The notes beneath the pieces were generated by a model. The model was not told where the DNA came from. It worked only from the letters and a program-made list of their open reading frames with translations, and made no database searches. A program made the position numbers and the translations under genes. From Prorocentrum cordatum (taxonomy: Eukaryota > Sar > Dinophyceae > Prorocentrales > Prorocentraceae): a stretch of DNA of 64,000 nt. The stretch is from assembly GCA_963575745.1 (NCBI GenBank), contig CAUYUJ010017849.1:162650-226649 (forward strand). The letters are read 5' to 3'. This document shows, one piece after another, positions 22,908 to 35,115 of this stretch. Every line of letters starts with the position of its first letter. Position 1 is the stretch's first letter.

Positions 22908-23222
22908 GGGTAGGTCGCGGGGTGGGTCGCGGGTGGGTCGCGGGGTGGGTCGTGGGTGGGTTGCAAGTGGGTCGCGGGTGGATCGCGGGTGGGTCGCAAG
23001 TGGGTCGCGGGGTGGGTCGCGGGTGCGTTGCGGGTGGGTCGCGGGTGGGTCGCTGGTGGGTCGCGGGTGGGTTGTGGGGTGGGTCGCGTGTGGGTCGCGG
23101 GGTGGGTCGCGGGTGGGTCGCGGGTTGGGTCGCGGGTGGGTCGCGGAGTGGGTCGCGGGGTGGGTCGCGGGGTGTGTCGCGGGGTGGGTCGCTGGGTGGG
23201 TCGCGGGTGGGTCGCGGGCTGG
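22908..23222. repeat. GGGTGGGTCGC decamer-type array
   Basis: About 30 imperfect 10-11 base units (GGGTGGGTCGC with variants). Open frames read as Gly/Val/Arg or Pro/Thr repeats. Confidence 0.9.
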
Positions 23223-23227
23223 GACGA

Positions 23228-23386
23228 CGACAACAAACAATAACAACAACATCAACAACACCACCACCAACAACAACATCAACAACAACAGCAGCAACAA
23301 CACCAACAACAACAACATCAGCAACAGCAACAACAACAATAACAACAGCCACAATAACACCACCACCAACAACAACAACAATAATT
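23228..23386. repeat. CAA/AAC trinucleotide tract
   Basis: CAA triplets with ACC and AGC interruptions. Similar tracts lie at 24340-24412 and 25165-25430, three in about 2.2 kb. Confidence 0.9.
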
Positions 23387-23394
23387 GTTTTAGA

Positions 23395-24335
23395 CTGTTC
23401 GCCCTTATATGCTCGAGTGTCCAATAACGCGTATGTCCCAAACCCTCGATATCCGCCCTCTTCGTCTTCGATCGAACCCCTTTTGGGGGGTATACCTTTC
23501 TTCCCTGCAGGCTGTGCCCCGGCAAGCGGCGGGGCGGCCGCGGACCGTCGGCCTGGCCAGCGGCAGCGCTGATCGGCGGGGCGGCCGCGGACCGTCGACC
23601 CGACCCCAAGAGGGACGGACAGGGGACCGACCACGACGACGACGACGACGGCGACGACGAGCGAAAGCGAGGGCGAGAGAGAACGACAGCAGGGCCACGA
23701 AGGGCACGAAGTAGGCCACGAAGGGCGACAGCGGGGACACGAAGGGAATGCGTATGGGGCCACGAAGAGCGCGAACGAGCGGGGGCCACGAAGTGCAGAT
23801 AATGCGGGGCCACAGAAGGCAACTATGGGGCCACTGAGGGTAGCAACTGGGCCACGTAGGACAGTGAGGGGGGCACAAATGGCGACAGCGGGGCCACGAA
23901 GGGCATGCACATGGGGCCACAACGGGCGCGACTCCTGGGTACCTGGGTGTCGGGAGCGCGGCGCTTGGGGCAAATTGCAGGAAATTCCAACGCAAGGCCA
24001 ATTCTTCAGTAAGTTGCAAGCAACTCTCCAACGAGAGCGCGACTCCAGAGCGCCGGGAGAGCGATTCCTGAATAAATTGTAAGGAAGTCCCAAGCGAGAA
24101 CGCGATTCCACAATAAAATGCGAGAAAGTCTCGGAAGGGAGCGGGGGTTCTGGCTAAATTGTAAGGAAGTCTCTGGCGGGAGCCGTTGTTGTTGTAACCC
24201 GGGGCCAGGGGCCCAGTTTCAGCATCAAGACTTCCCGTGTCAAAAAACAGGGTGCGAGCGTCGAGGGGCACACTTTGATGGAGAAAAAGCAGTATGCACC
24301 AGTGGGGAGGATCAACAATACTGATTCTTCAAAAA
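23395..24335. repeat. two short tandem families, GGGGCCACGAAGGGC-type and a 41-bp unit
   Basis: From about 23690 to 23920 the words GGCCACGAAGGGC and GGGGCCAC recur irregularly. From about 23960 to 24185 there are five units of about 41 bp with the core TAAATTGTAAGGAAGTC followed by GCGAGAGCGCGATTCC variants. A near-duplicate GGGGCGGCCGCGGACCGTCG also occurs at 23533 and 23578. No gene is seen. Confidence 0.6.
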
Positions 24336-24339
24336 TGAA

Positions 24340-24412
24340 AATTCAACAACAACAACACCACCACCAACAACAACAACTCTAACAACTCTAACAACAACAA
24401 CAACAATTACTA
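24340..24412. repeat. CAA trinucleotide tract
   Basis: AACAAC and ACC triplets, as at 23228. Confidence 0.85.
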
Positions 24413-24774
24413 GCACGTGGGGACACTCCGTTCTCACCAGTGCCAGGGTTTTCATAGGAGGCGGGCAATACCCCCACTTTGTGGGGGGGCCGGTTCAAGC
24501 TCTACCAAATTTCCAAACGACTCTTCGCCACCACCCACACCCAGCTTCCCGCCCTATGACGTTCGGACACTTCACTTCGTGGCATGCGGACGACCGTGGC
24601 TACTATTCAGGGCCCCGCGGCCGACGACGACGGCGTGCGCGCGCGAAGAAAAAACGAATGTGTCCCGCATGGTATTATTTGACAGGGATGATGGCCCTGG
24701 CAGGTGCGCAACCGTTGTTGCAGAAGTTCGAAAAAGTTGCTCGCAAAAGCCCGTTTGACAGAAATGTTTAAAAA

Positions 24775-25030
24775 GTGTTGGGTTTCCTACGAATCCGCAA
24801 GAGCGCGCGGGATGAAATTTTGACATTTTTTTTTTGAAAAACCATTGGTTTTTTGATGTTTTTATGTTAAAATCGCTACGAAAACTAAGGTTTTGGAAGG
24901 ATTTCGTCTTGCGCGCGCGAATGTCCACTTTACCTTATTTTTTGCAAGGGATTCTTGAAGTTTGGTTATGTTAGAACAAGAAATGTCCACTTTAGCTTAT
25001 TTTTTGCAAGGGAAAACCGATCGTAACAAC
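24775..25030. other. AT-rich island with a two-copy 62-bp repeat
   Basis: This is one of the few AT-rich stretches. The word TGTCCACTTTA followed by CTTATTTTTTGCAAGGG occurs at about 24920 and 24982. No gene or RNA was recognised. Confidence 0.6.
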
Positions 25031-25164
25031 ACAACCGGATCCGGACTCCCCCGTTTTGCCTGAGACTTCCTCACGAAAATGATGAAAATGAGGCTGCGGC
25101 CTAGGCGCGGCGGGGGGGTCGTGCACCAGGGGCCCCAACAATAATTATTCTTTAGAAGTAATAA

Positions 25165-25169
25165 TGTTC

Positions 25170-25209
<40 letters not shown>

Positions 25210-25430
25210 CAACACCAACAATAACAATACCAACACTATAAACACCAAACGCAGCACTAACAACAACAAGAGCAACACCACCACCACCAACAACAACACC
25301 GACACTACCGACACCAACAACGACAAAAACAACTCCAACAACAGCAGCACCAACAACAACAGCACCAACAACAAAAACAACAACACTAACAACAACAAGA
25401 GCAACGCCAATACCAACAACAACAGCGCAA
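25165..25430. repeat. CAA trinucleotide tract
   Basis: A pure CAA run at the start degrades into CAACACC and CAGCACC mixtures. Confidence 0.9.
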
Positions 25431-25509
25431 CAAGCATGATCCTCACCACGGATCCCCACTTCAGCCACGCACCCAGGGACAATGAATGACCGTTCGGCCA
25501 CCTCACACT

Positions 25510-25536
25510 GATATATATATATATATATATATATAT
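25510..25536. repeat. TA microsatellite
   Basis: A run of TA dinucleotides. Confidence 0.9.
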
Positions 25537-25539
25537 GCT

Positions 25540-27355
25540 GGGATCCCTCGATGTTTCTTATTTCCTGCGCTCCTTCTCTAATTTCCTCCTAGCTCGCGGA
25601 TAACTGCTTTATCTCCCTCTGTCTCTGTCACTCTATCTCTCTGTCTCTGTCTCAATATCCCCCCTTCCTTGTCCTCATTCTGACTTATGTTTGTACGTTA
25701 GTCATTCTGTCACAGGGACTAATGCCCACTGAGTTCCAAGCTCGAGAAACACTATGCTACGATCTCAACGGGCAATCATGCAACGAACATGCTTGCAGAC
25801 TCTGCCGTAGGCGACCGGTCGAACAATAACGGCCGAAACAAACGGGAGACGAGACCCTGGCGAACACTCGAGCCACATGAAAATGTTGCCATCTCTCTGG
25901 GGCGCATTTTTTTCTTCCGCCGGCTTCCGCCGGCGGAACTGGCCCCGCTTTACTTCCGCCGCCTTCCGCCGACATGCCGCCGCCTTCCGCTGAGGAAGGG
26001 ATGACAACTCCTTCGATCCTCGAAGGCAAGGCACTTTCTGGAGCGCCCCACATGGAGGCGGTGGGCCTCCAATGGATTTGTCAGCGCTCTTTGATAATTT
26101 CGAAGCAAACCGTACACATGTTCTAAAAAGCAATCTCCTCATCAAAACATTGCGGAAGACGTCAATGCAATTCTGCAAGCCTGGGGCAAGACGGGCAAAC
26201 TCACCGCTCACCGAGGAGATGCAGGCAGTCAAACCCGGCACTATCCCCAACGGATGTCGCCAGCACGCCCTCGAGAAAAGGTACGGTGGGAAATGCGCGA
26301 TGCAAAATGATTCGGGATGTAATTTCGCACTGCCTTGGGCAACCTCCCACGATGATTGCAAGCGCATTGCTCACCGTACGGACACACCCCTCAACCGGCA
26401 AACTGATGAGATGGCGCAAGCAAAGCTCATGTCAAACTTCGAAGACGATACGCAATACGAAACGATCGTGAACAAATGCGTGTCAATCGGGATTGAGCAC
26501 ACAGCGGGCCATTGATGACCTAGGTCTCCACGCGACGCCAGGCTTGTTCAAACCTTTCGAAGCGCCTCAAAAAACACCACTATGTACGTCACGATCGTGC
26601 GCTGGATCGCAGAGTAGGTCCAGCGAGGCCGCAAGAACAAGTAAGCTCAAATCCAAAAGCGGGAGGCCGTAGTGCAAGCGATGACAGGAATGGATACTGA
26701 ACACAAGCTCGATTGTTAAATGGAATCCCGACCCCATTTGAAATTTGGCAAACGTGTATCCAACAACATGGTTACGTTGTGAATGCTCGAAACTTGGTTG
26801 TCGGGAGCCTTCCAAATGCGAACGTGCAGCCATCGAAGCCGGCTGCAAAGGCAAAGGCAAAGGATACTTCCAATGGCAAGCGGAATACAAACAACGCAGC
26901 ACATCTGCAAGGACCCAAACCAAAGCCAAGGGCAACACTATGGGCAAAGTGAGTAGCAACGGCACGGGGAACGGCGAGGAGAGTGAGAACGCAACAAGCA
27001 CAGGCAAAACTCAGGACGAGACCGGAAAGGGACCATCTGCTGAATGGGGGCGGAAAAGGACCAACCGATGGCAAAGAGAAATGAAAGGAAGCGAGTGCAT
27101 CACGATCGCTCACTGGCGGCCGCTGTGCATAGATGATTAATGCGTCTTGTCACTCCGCGGCCTTCGGTTCCTTCTCGGTGAGCCCACAACCTCGCCCACC
27201 AGCGCCTCTGCCAAAACGACATCCTACGATCAAATCCCATGGCCTGTGCTATGGTTGCTGGGCCGGCGCTCCAGCAAGAAAGAGCGCCAACAGCGTCCCG
27301 ATCCCCCTGCTCCTCCCTCCTCCGCTCTCCTCCCTCCTCACCTGCTCCTTCATGC
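25540..27355. other. no gene recognised
   Basis: Composition is mixed and less GC-rich. Plus-strand frames at 26072-26515 (147 codons) and 26745-27140 (131 codons, with Lys/Gly-rich sequence) have balanced composition but no domain I recognise and no matching splice partners. They are the best unproven coding candidates here. Confidence 0.35.
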
Positions 27356-27357
27356 CC

Positions 27358-27535
27358 CTGACGCCCTCCTCCTCCTCCTCCTCCTCCTCCTCTCTCTTCT
27401 CGACTCAACGCTCCCAACCCCCTGCTCCTTTCTCCCTCCTCTTCGGTATGCTTCTCCGCCTTACTCCTCTTCCCACTCCTCCTCCTCCCCCTCCTCCTCC
27501 TCCTCCTCCTCCTCCTCTTGCCCTTTCCTCCCTAT
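27358..27535. repeat. TCC trinucleotide tract
   Basis: TCC triplets in two blocks separated by about 50 bases. Confidence 0.9.
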
Positions 27536-28109
27536 CTCTCCGCGGCGGCGAAAGCAGATGACGGCGCAGTCGCCATGAGGACCCTGAAGGCAGAGCCCAT
27601 GTTCTGGAGCCGTTGTATTTTTTCAGGGGAGGCGCACTTCTAAAGACTCTGCGCATCGAAGCACATGGGCACACACACACACACGCAAGGAGGCTGGACG
27701 CATACAGCATATACTCGAATGCAAAACACGGGGAGGCCACGCGCAAGATACACACGCGGAGGCATATGTGCCCAAGCGCGTGCGTACGTATCCACGTCCT
27801 GCCAAGGCGGGCCACGGCATGTGCGTCGAGCTTCCGTGTGCGTAGGCGTACAGGGGAGTAAAATTTCGCCGGCCCAACGGGCCAGAGGCGTGCTAAGATC
27901 TCCGGTAACTTGTTAACAATATTTCTAGTTCGCGCGCGCGGAGCGGCCCCTGGGGGCCCCCGGACGAAAAGTACCCCGGCAAGGTCCCGAGAGAAGCCCG
28001 GGAGAAGCCACCAGACCACTCCAGGGGAGGGTATTTTTCGACACCCCTCACGAGGATCGTGGCCTCCGAGGGGGGAGCCGCAATCGACTACCCCCAAGAG
28101 CCCCCCAAG

Positions 28110-28215
28110 AGGCCCTGGGGGCCTCCAAAACGCCGCCAAGGAGCCCCAAGAGACTCCCAAGAGGTCCCCAAGAGGCCCCCAAGAGGCCCTAAAGAGGGCT
28201 CCAGGGCCGGCGGCA
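28110..28215. repeat. CCAAGAGGCC-type array
   Basis: Short array of the unit described at 17575. The interval from 27540 to here holds no recognised gene. Confidence 0.8.
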
Positions 28216-28729
28216 TGAGCGAAGCGATTAAATAAGATCGTACACGTGCCTCTACTCTTCAGCAGGCCCAAGGGCTCTCATAAGCTTCAAGACAGAAGTC
28301 CCGATATGTGGTTTTGTTCGGAGGAGGCTGATCCACGTTGCGGCAATGCTGCAACAACTCCTCGAACTCTGGCAGACCTACGAGCCAAATATTGCAAACA
28401 TATGCACGGGAGGGACCCGGTATGTATATTCAACTGCCATGTACATGAGTTCAAAGCACTTACACGTCGGCAAATCCGCAATCGTGCCGATTGTACACTG
28501 AAACGCATTCAAATGTTTGTTCGCTGCCTGGCACGGGTTCCGTGATCTTTCCAGCAGCACCTGCCAGGCACAATCTTCAGAACATCGACCTCCTGCTCTT
28601 TGCTTTCCGACGCTCCTTACTCTCAATGAGACCCAAGGAAGGCCCACGACCGCCCCTTCGGACGCCGCGTGTTTCACGCCATTCTGACTCTTAAGCTTTT
28701 CGGCCAAACATGTATTCAGGAAGGCTTCA

Positions 28730-29085
28730 TGGGGGCCCCAAGGTGGCCCCAAATGATGCCTCAAGACGACCCTAGATCGCCCGAGGGGGGCTCCAATATG
28801 CTTCTGGGACTCCCAAGACGACCCAAGATCGCCACAGAAGGCTCCAAGCCAAGATTGCGCCTTCCAATTCCCCTGCCGCACTCTCTGGACATTGGAGGCC
28901 TGGAACGGTAAGAATCATATTCAATGCTACCCGCCACCGTGCTCAAGAGGCCCCCCAAGATCGCCACAAAAGGCCACCGAGACGGCCCCAATACGGCCCA
29001 AGAGAGCCTCGAGACTGCCCAGGAGGCCCCTAAGACCAACGAGAAGGCCTCCAAAAGGGCCCCAAGAGGGGGAACGCGACGGGGC
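28730..29085. repeat. CCAAGAGGCC-type array, interrupted
   Basis: Two blocks of the same unit, at 28730-28855 and 28950-29085, are separated by about 95 bases of unrelated sequence. Confidence 0.75.
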
Positions 29086-29196
29086 AGTGAGAGTCCTTTC
29101 CCCAAATACCGAAGGTCACAATCTACTTCACTTCCAAGCATGAGGAATCCAATACGATGCACGGACACTTGCCGATCACGTCATGTTGCCAAACTA

Positions 29197-29435
29197 GAGG
29201 CCTCCTGGATGGGGTCGGAGTAGATGGGGTCGGAGGATCGCGCTGCATCGCCGATACATCGGCGATGCATCGGCGATGCATCGGTGCTGCACCGGCGATG
29301 CATGGTCGACGTCGACGATGCATCGGCGACGTCCACGTGAAGTAAATTGGGCCCCACATCGAGCCGTATCGTCGATGCAGCGGCGATGCGGCGCGATCCT
29401 CCGACCCCGTCTACTACGACCCCATCTAGGAGGCC
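29197..29435. mobile_element. foldback / terminal-inverted-repeat element
   Basis: About 239 bp with inverted arms of roughly 60 bases. The left arm starts CTAGAGGCCTCCTGGATGGG; the right arm, read on the other strand, starts CTAGGCCTCCTAGATGGG. Both continue through GGGGTCGGAGGATCGCGC into CATCGCCG words. The centre consists of CATCGGCGATG repeats, themselves palindromic. No coding capacity. Flanking bases show no clear target-site duplication. Confidence 0.75.
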
Positions 29436-29621
29436 TAGACAAACAAGTGTGCACGCCTTCCACTCTTCTGCGCACGCGTTGTAGTTGCCGGGCTGGCCGC
29501 AGCGCATCTTGGCCTGCCTCTTGGAGCCTGGACTCGGCTCGCTCTGCAGCAATGCTAACATCTCCACTGGGATACCGCAAGGCCTTTTTTGACCGCGAGG
29601 CCCACAGGCTGTCCCTGCCAA

Positions 29622-29935
29622 TCCTCCTCCTCCTCCTCCTCCTCCTCCTCCTCCTCCTCCTCCTCCTGCCCCTCCTCCCCCCCCCTCCTCCTCCTCCTCC
29701 TCCTCCTCCTCCTCCTCCTCCTCCTCCTCCTTCTCCTGCTCCTCCTCCTTCTCCTCCTGCTCCTCCCTCCTCCTCCTCCTCCTCCTCCTCCTCCCCCCTC
29801 CTCCCCCCTCCTCCCCTCCTCCCCTCCTCCTCTTTCTCCTCCTCCTCCTCCTCCTCTCCTCCTCTCCAACTCCAACTCCTCCTCCTCCTCCTCCTCCTCC
29901 TCCTCCTCCTCCTCCTCCTCCTCCTCTCTTCCGCC
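29622..29935. repeat. long TCC trinucleotide tract
   Basis: More than 300 bases of TCC with short C-run and TTC interruptions. It yields open frames on both strands that are artefacts. Confidence 0.95.
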
Positions 29936-30639
29936 TCCCTCTCCGTCCTCCTCCTCCCCCTCCCTGGAACTCTCCCTCAAGCACGCACGACCCAGTCCGC
30001 CCTTCCTTCCCTCCACTGGGTGGATGGACACTCCAGTGGACGGTGGCTCACGAGGGAGCGGGATGGGTGGATGCAAAAAGGAAGACTGGGGCTGGGTTGA
30101 AGTGGGACGGGGCGGCGTGGCGGGAGACAGGTTCCGGGGTGGGCAGACGGAGCAGCAGTTGGGGCGAGGAGAGCTGGGGGGGGGGGGGGCAAGGAGAGTG
30201 CTGTGAGTACGTGGCGCACGGTTGGTCCCAGATCTCACGAATCCGCCTCCGCATGCACTGGGACACACTGTAACATCTGCGACAGCGATGACAGCCGACG
30301 GTGGGGTGGGCCCGACTCACAACACCAGTAGCTACGACATTGCTGCAACGGCACCGCTGCGGCTGTCGCGACATGGCCGGACCAGAAGAACGACCACTCA
30401 GATTGCGAGTGATTGGGTCGGCCTGGTGCAGCGGGAGCGGTCAATGTGAAACGAAGACAACGCGGGCGACAAATGCACAGGAGGTGTGAACCATTGCGAC
30501 AGTGATAGCCGCAAGGAGTGCAGCAGTCGAGAGCCTGGCATCGGGGCGGTCTTCTGGCGCGCCATAGGCGCCTGCGCCTGCTTGGCAGACATCCCAGCCG
30601 CACCTTAAGATATCTTTATAGCAAGACAGCAAATTTCAG

Positions 30640-30850
30640 CCAGCGGGGACCCCAAACAATGGTGTCGTGCAATCTGTGCGGTGCAATCTTTTGCAAAGCA
30701 GTGAAACGCAATGCAAAGCAGCGCACAGCACTGCACAGCACAGCAGTGTAATGCGATTCAAAACAATGCAAAACAATACAAAGCAATGTAACACACTGCA
30801 GAACACTGCAAACCATGCAACACAATGCAAAACAATGCAAAGTGCGAACC
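30640..30850. repeat. CAAAACAATG-type decamer array
   Basis: Units of about ten bases (GCAAAACAAT, GCACAGCACT and variants) run for 200 bases. Confidence 0.8.
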
Positions 30851-31020
30851 TCGCACAATCAAAATCGTGACCAACATGGTGCGGCGACGGACGGCGGCGA
30901 CGGGCGGCCACAAGCTGGCCAGACTGGCGCACAGTCCCAGTTGCGGGCCTCGCGCAATCAAGAGATGTGACCACAGCGGTGCGGCGATGGGCGGCGGCGG
31001 CGACGGGCGGCTCCAGAAAG
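30844..31020. repeat. two-copy repeat of about 101 bp
   Basis: The order CTCGC.CAATCAA, GTGACCA, GGTGCGGCGA, CGGCGACGGGCGGC occurs at about 30850-30912 and 30950-31011. A short frame beyond it at 31040-31250 has a C..C..H pattern but no firm identity. Confidence 0.7.
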
Positions 31021-31659
31021 GCAGAACGGGCAACCAGGCCAATGTCATCATGAGCCACGTAGGGAGCCCTAAGTGTAAGCACTGTCTCGGGAACATGGAA
31101 ACGCATGCCGAACACATACAACACTTCGGATTCCCTGACTATCAAAAACTTGTAAGAGGTATACGTGCTCTCACCGCACCAACCCTCACACCCTCTGGGC
31201 GCAATCGACCACGCGTTTTTTTGTGCCTGTTTTGCAATTTCTGCGAGTAACTACTAACGGTCTATCGCCATTCGGGCAAAACCGCTGCAATCGACAATTG
31301 TGTGGCGAATTTGGTTGGTGGTCGTCGCCCAGAGAGTTCCGTGGAAACTGCAAGAGCACGCGCACACATACTTAGCCTCCGCAGCTAAACACTCACACCG
31401 CTTGACCTTCACTGCAGCGGAGGCAGGGGGTATGTAATTGGATCGAGGCGTCAACTTCAGTCTCGCCCCTCGCCCCTCGCCTCTCTCCCTGCCTCTCGCG
31501 GAGCTCCCCGCGCCGCTCTGCCCTCGCTCCCTCCCTCCCTTCTCCCTCCTCCTTGCCCAGACTCGTCCCGCACGGTCACCCCACACGAATCTCCCTGTGT
31601 AATTCTGCATGTTGCTAATGTTTCCCCCCTCTCCCCGTTTGGCGGTGCTCCTCCAGGCG

Positions 31660-31803
31660 GAGGAGGAGGAGGAGGAGGAGGAGGAGGAGGAGGAGGAGGA
31701 GGAGGGGGATGAGGAGGAGGAGGAGCAGGAGTAGGAGGCGGAGGCGGAGGAGGAGGAGGAGGAAGAGGAGGAGGAGGAGGAGGAGGAGGGGGAGGAGGAG
31801 GTT
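31660..31803. repeat. GGA trinucleotide tract
   Basis: GGA triplets with GAT, GCA and GTA interruptions. Flanking sequence at 31020-31650 and 31805-32100 holds no recognised gene. Confidence 0.9.
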
Positions 31804-32104
31804 TCGCCTGGTGGCCGTCCGTGGGTGGGCGCCTCTAAGGGCGCCCGTGGGCGGCTGCATGGCTTTCACCAGAGAGCCCCTGCACCACACTGCTTGCAGC
31901 ACAGAGTTTGCATCACAGACGTTGCACCGCACAACTTGCACCCCCTCCGCTGGCGTCACACAGCTCTCACCGCGGGACTTTCGCGGCATAGCTTCCACGA
32001 ACATCATATCGCTCAAAATACCCGGCACGTTCAATACAATAACGTGCCTCATTGCTCGGGGCCTCAATCCATCCTGGGTTTTCTACTGGCTATTGGACAT
32101 GCTT

Positions 32105-32640
32105 TTCAAGAGGCCCAAAGCCAGGACACTTCTGGGCGCTCCTGGGCACTTCTTCAACTGATCGCGTGATTTTTTGAAAGGCCTCGGGCGCGTGGTTGGG
32201 ATCCCGTAGCTCCGCCATGGCCCAAGATGGCCGCCATGGCCAGTCTTGGGGCCTCGTGGGCGCCTGTTGGGTCGTTCTGGAGGCTCTGGGAGCCGTCCCG
32301 CGAGGCCAACCTTCATGGATCAACAAGAAGTTCAGCAATGATGTTCGCTGTCCCGCCTTTCTGTTCTGAAGGGCGCCTACGGCGGCCCAACACGCCGTAC
32401 ATATCGCCCCAGGTCGGCCTCCAAGCACCCAAGAGGGGCCCAAGATGCACCTACTGGGCCTCAAGAGAAGCCCAAGAAAAGGAACTCGCACTGTCATTTT
32501 GAGCCCTCCGCCCCAAGCTGGCCTCCGAGACCGCCAGGATGCCCCAAGCGGCTTCCAGGAGCCCCAAGGAGGCCCCAAACAGGCATCCGAGACGCCTCCA
32601 CGAGGCCTCCCAAGAGAAATCTGAGAGGCATCTTGTGCGC
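32105..32640. repeat. CCAAGAGGCC-type array, degenerate
   Basis: Loose array of CCCAAGA, GGCCTCC and CCAAGAGG words on either strand, with non-repeat sequence between. Confidence 0.65.
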
Positions 32641-32869
32641 AACCAGACACATTGGGAGCTTGGGCCGACGACAACTTTGGTTGAATGCGTACGCGCAGTC
32701 TGTATCCGCCACCGTGCCACTGGGCACAGAGTGGGCGTGTCCTCAGGTCCTTTGCCCAATCTCCTGAGCCTCAGTCCTCACTCTTGAAGCGTCTTTAAGG
32801 GAACTGGAGCCCAAGTTCTCAAATCCTCTTGGGCTTCCCGCGGCTCCCCTGGGGCTTGCCGCGTCTTGT

Positions 32870-33425
32870 CGCGGGGCCGCCATAACGGTTCAAGAGGGCC
32901 CCGAGTCGCTGAAAGATCGCCCCAAGACGTCCAAGATGGCCCCCAGACGGCCCAAGAGGCCGCCCAGACGCCCCAAGAGGCTTCCAAGAGGCATCCCAGG
33001 AGGGCCAGGGGCCCGAGAAGCCAACGTCGTTGATTTTCCATAGGTTTTTGATGTATTTTGGCCTTCTCGCCTTTTCGGCTTTCCGGCGCTCCAGGGCGGC
33101 CCAAGAGCCACCAAGACCCCGCAAGAAAGCCCAAGAGGCCTCCAAGAGGGTCCCAAGACGGACCACGAGGGCCCCAAGACGGCCGAAGAGGCGCCCAAGA
33201 CGGCCCAAAAGGGCTCCAAAACGGCCCCAAGAGGGACCCAAGAAGGGCACCCAGAACCGAAAATTCAAGCCTTCCGCTCCAAGAGGCCCCAGGGAGGCCC
33301 CCAAGAGGCTCCAAGATGCCCCAAGAGGCCACAAGGGGCCCGCAAGAGGTCCCCAAGAAACACCAAAAGGCCCCCGAGAGGCCCCAAATAGCCCCCAAAA
33401 CTGCCGCCAAGAGGCAACGAACATG
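32870..33425. repeat. CCAAGAGGCC-type array
   Basis: Dense array of CCCAAGAGGCC(T/C)CC units over 550 bp, broken by about 90 bases near 33010-33100. Confidence 0.85.
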
Positions 33426-33529
33426 CGTCCCAGAGCTCCCCGAAAGGCGAACCACGAGATCCCAACCAACATCCATGAGGACTCTGACCCACCACCCAGG
33501 CACGGTGGCGGGATAGTCCAGAGGCCATT

Positions 33530-33601
33530 CTATATACATGTATATATATATATACACGTGTATGTGTCTGTCGGTCGGTCGGTCGGTCTGTCGGCCTGTC
33601 C

Positions 33602-33651
<50 letters not shown>

Positions 33652-34340
33652 CTGTCTTTATGTCTATGCATGTGCATGCGTACATGTATCTGTCTGTGTA
33701 TACGTATAGGATACGTGTAGGTGTACATAACGATATGCGTGTACCGGTACATACATGCATACATACATGTATGGATGCATGCATACCATAGGTATGTACG
33801 TGCATGTGTGTATGTATGCATGTATGTATATCTGTAGGCATGTAGGCATGCCTGTATGCACATCTAGGGGGAATCTGTATAGTCATACATGTATGGATGT
33901 AAGGAGCTGGAGGTATGTGTACATACGGGTGTGCAACTGTATGCATGTATGTGTACATACATACATGCATATACGTTTGGTTAACGTATGTATATCTGCA
34001 AATGTGCATACAGGTGCATGCGTTTACGTACATCGATATATACATGTATGCATGTATGCATGTATGCATACATGTATGCATGGATGCATGCTTGTATGTA
34101 TGCATGTACGCATATATGTATACATGCATGCCTGCATGTATGTATGCATGTGGGAATGCATGGGTATTTATATATACATGTATGTGTGTGTGTGTGTGTG
34201 TGTGTGTATCGGTATGCATGTCTGCACATATATATACATAGTCATGTGTGTATGTATGCACGTATGGTTGCATGCACATGTGCATGCATGCATGTATGTG
34301 TAGGTAGGTAGGTGTCTAAGTATGTACATGTGTGTATGTC
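33530..34340. repeat. TA, TCTG, TATG and TG microsatellite complex
   Basis: A TA run is followed by TCGG and TCTG tetranucleotides (33570-33660), then 600 bases of TATG/CATG tetranucleotides with a pure TG run at about 34182-34208. The Tyr/Met/His- and Cys/Met-rich frames across it are artefacts. Confidence 0.9.
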
Positions 34341-34856
34341 TGCATGCAGCGTTCGGATCGGATCCCCAGTCCGCGGAGGGGAGTCGCCATTCTGGGTGCG
34401 TCATCGAGCCGACCGATGCTACGCTCCGACATCGGCAGGCAGCACCAAATCGATCGAGAACCATGAACAGTCAAGTCATGCCCTCCTCCAGCTCCTACAA
34501 TCCTCCTCCTCTGGTTTCTCTACGCGCTCCGTTATTTGCAAAATTGGGCAACACATTTTGTCGGAGCGTCGTAACTCGCAGTGCCGGTTGCGTGACACGA
34601 GTCCCGCCTTGCAATTGGGCTGCGCGAGCAGCCATCCAAAACCTACCCCGGCCTCTAGAGCCGATGCATGGCCACAACAACTCGGGGTCAAGAACATGAA
34701 CCGAAGAAACAGGGCCCCATGGAGATGCCCCAAAAGAAGAGCACTCTCTCCAAGGTGGAGAGCCCCAGACACGACGACCGCAACGACACCCCCCAGCTCT
34801 GAAGCTGCTCGCATCCCGCGTGTCAGCTGGCGCTCCCTTTGCTCATTTGGCTTTAG

Positions 34857-35005
34857 GTCAGGCATGCCCCCCTACAGGCGGATTTTGGACGAAACGTCAA
34901 AAATACCCCCAGCATGCCCCCCAAATATAACAATTGTCGAGACATCGCCCCCAGACGATTTTTTGACTATTTGTGAAGATCCCCCTGTAGAGGGACAGGC
35001 GCGAC
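34857..35005. mobile_element. terminal-inverted-repeat element, family A copy 2
   Basis: 149 bp from GTCAGGCATGCCCCCCTA to AGAGGGACAGGCGCGAC. The interior matches copy 3 in the opposite orientation over its whole length, including words of the ATGCCCCCCAAATAT and GACATCGCCCCCAGAC type. It is separated from copy 3 by 110 bases, so the two form a large inverted pair. Confidence 0.8.
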
Positions 35006-35007
35006 TC

Positions 35008-35105
35008 AAATCTGGCTGTCCGCCCCCCCTCGGCGTCGGCGTCCGCGCGAGGCACGAGCACCCAGGGCACCCACGAGGCCCCCCCCGCGCCGGGAGGACC
35101 ACCGC
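35008..35105 (-). CDS. possible fourth exon of the J-domain gene
   Basis: This minus-strand segment lies between two family A elements. It begins after GCCAG|GCGG and is open for about 33 codons (AVVLPARGGPRGC..., Gly/Arg/Pro-rich). Joined in phase 0 to the exon ending at 35286 it continues the frame without a stop. It has no domain content, so support is positional only. Confidence 0.2.
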
Positions 35106-35115
35106 CTGGCGTTGA

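Noticed and set aside
29181-30268. Poly-Glu/Arg/Gly frames on the minus strand near 29.2-30.2 kb
   Set aside because: They are the TCC tract read on the other strand.
33530-34300. Cys/Met/Tyr-rich proteins over the TATG tract
   Set aside because: Microsatellite translation; open on both strands.
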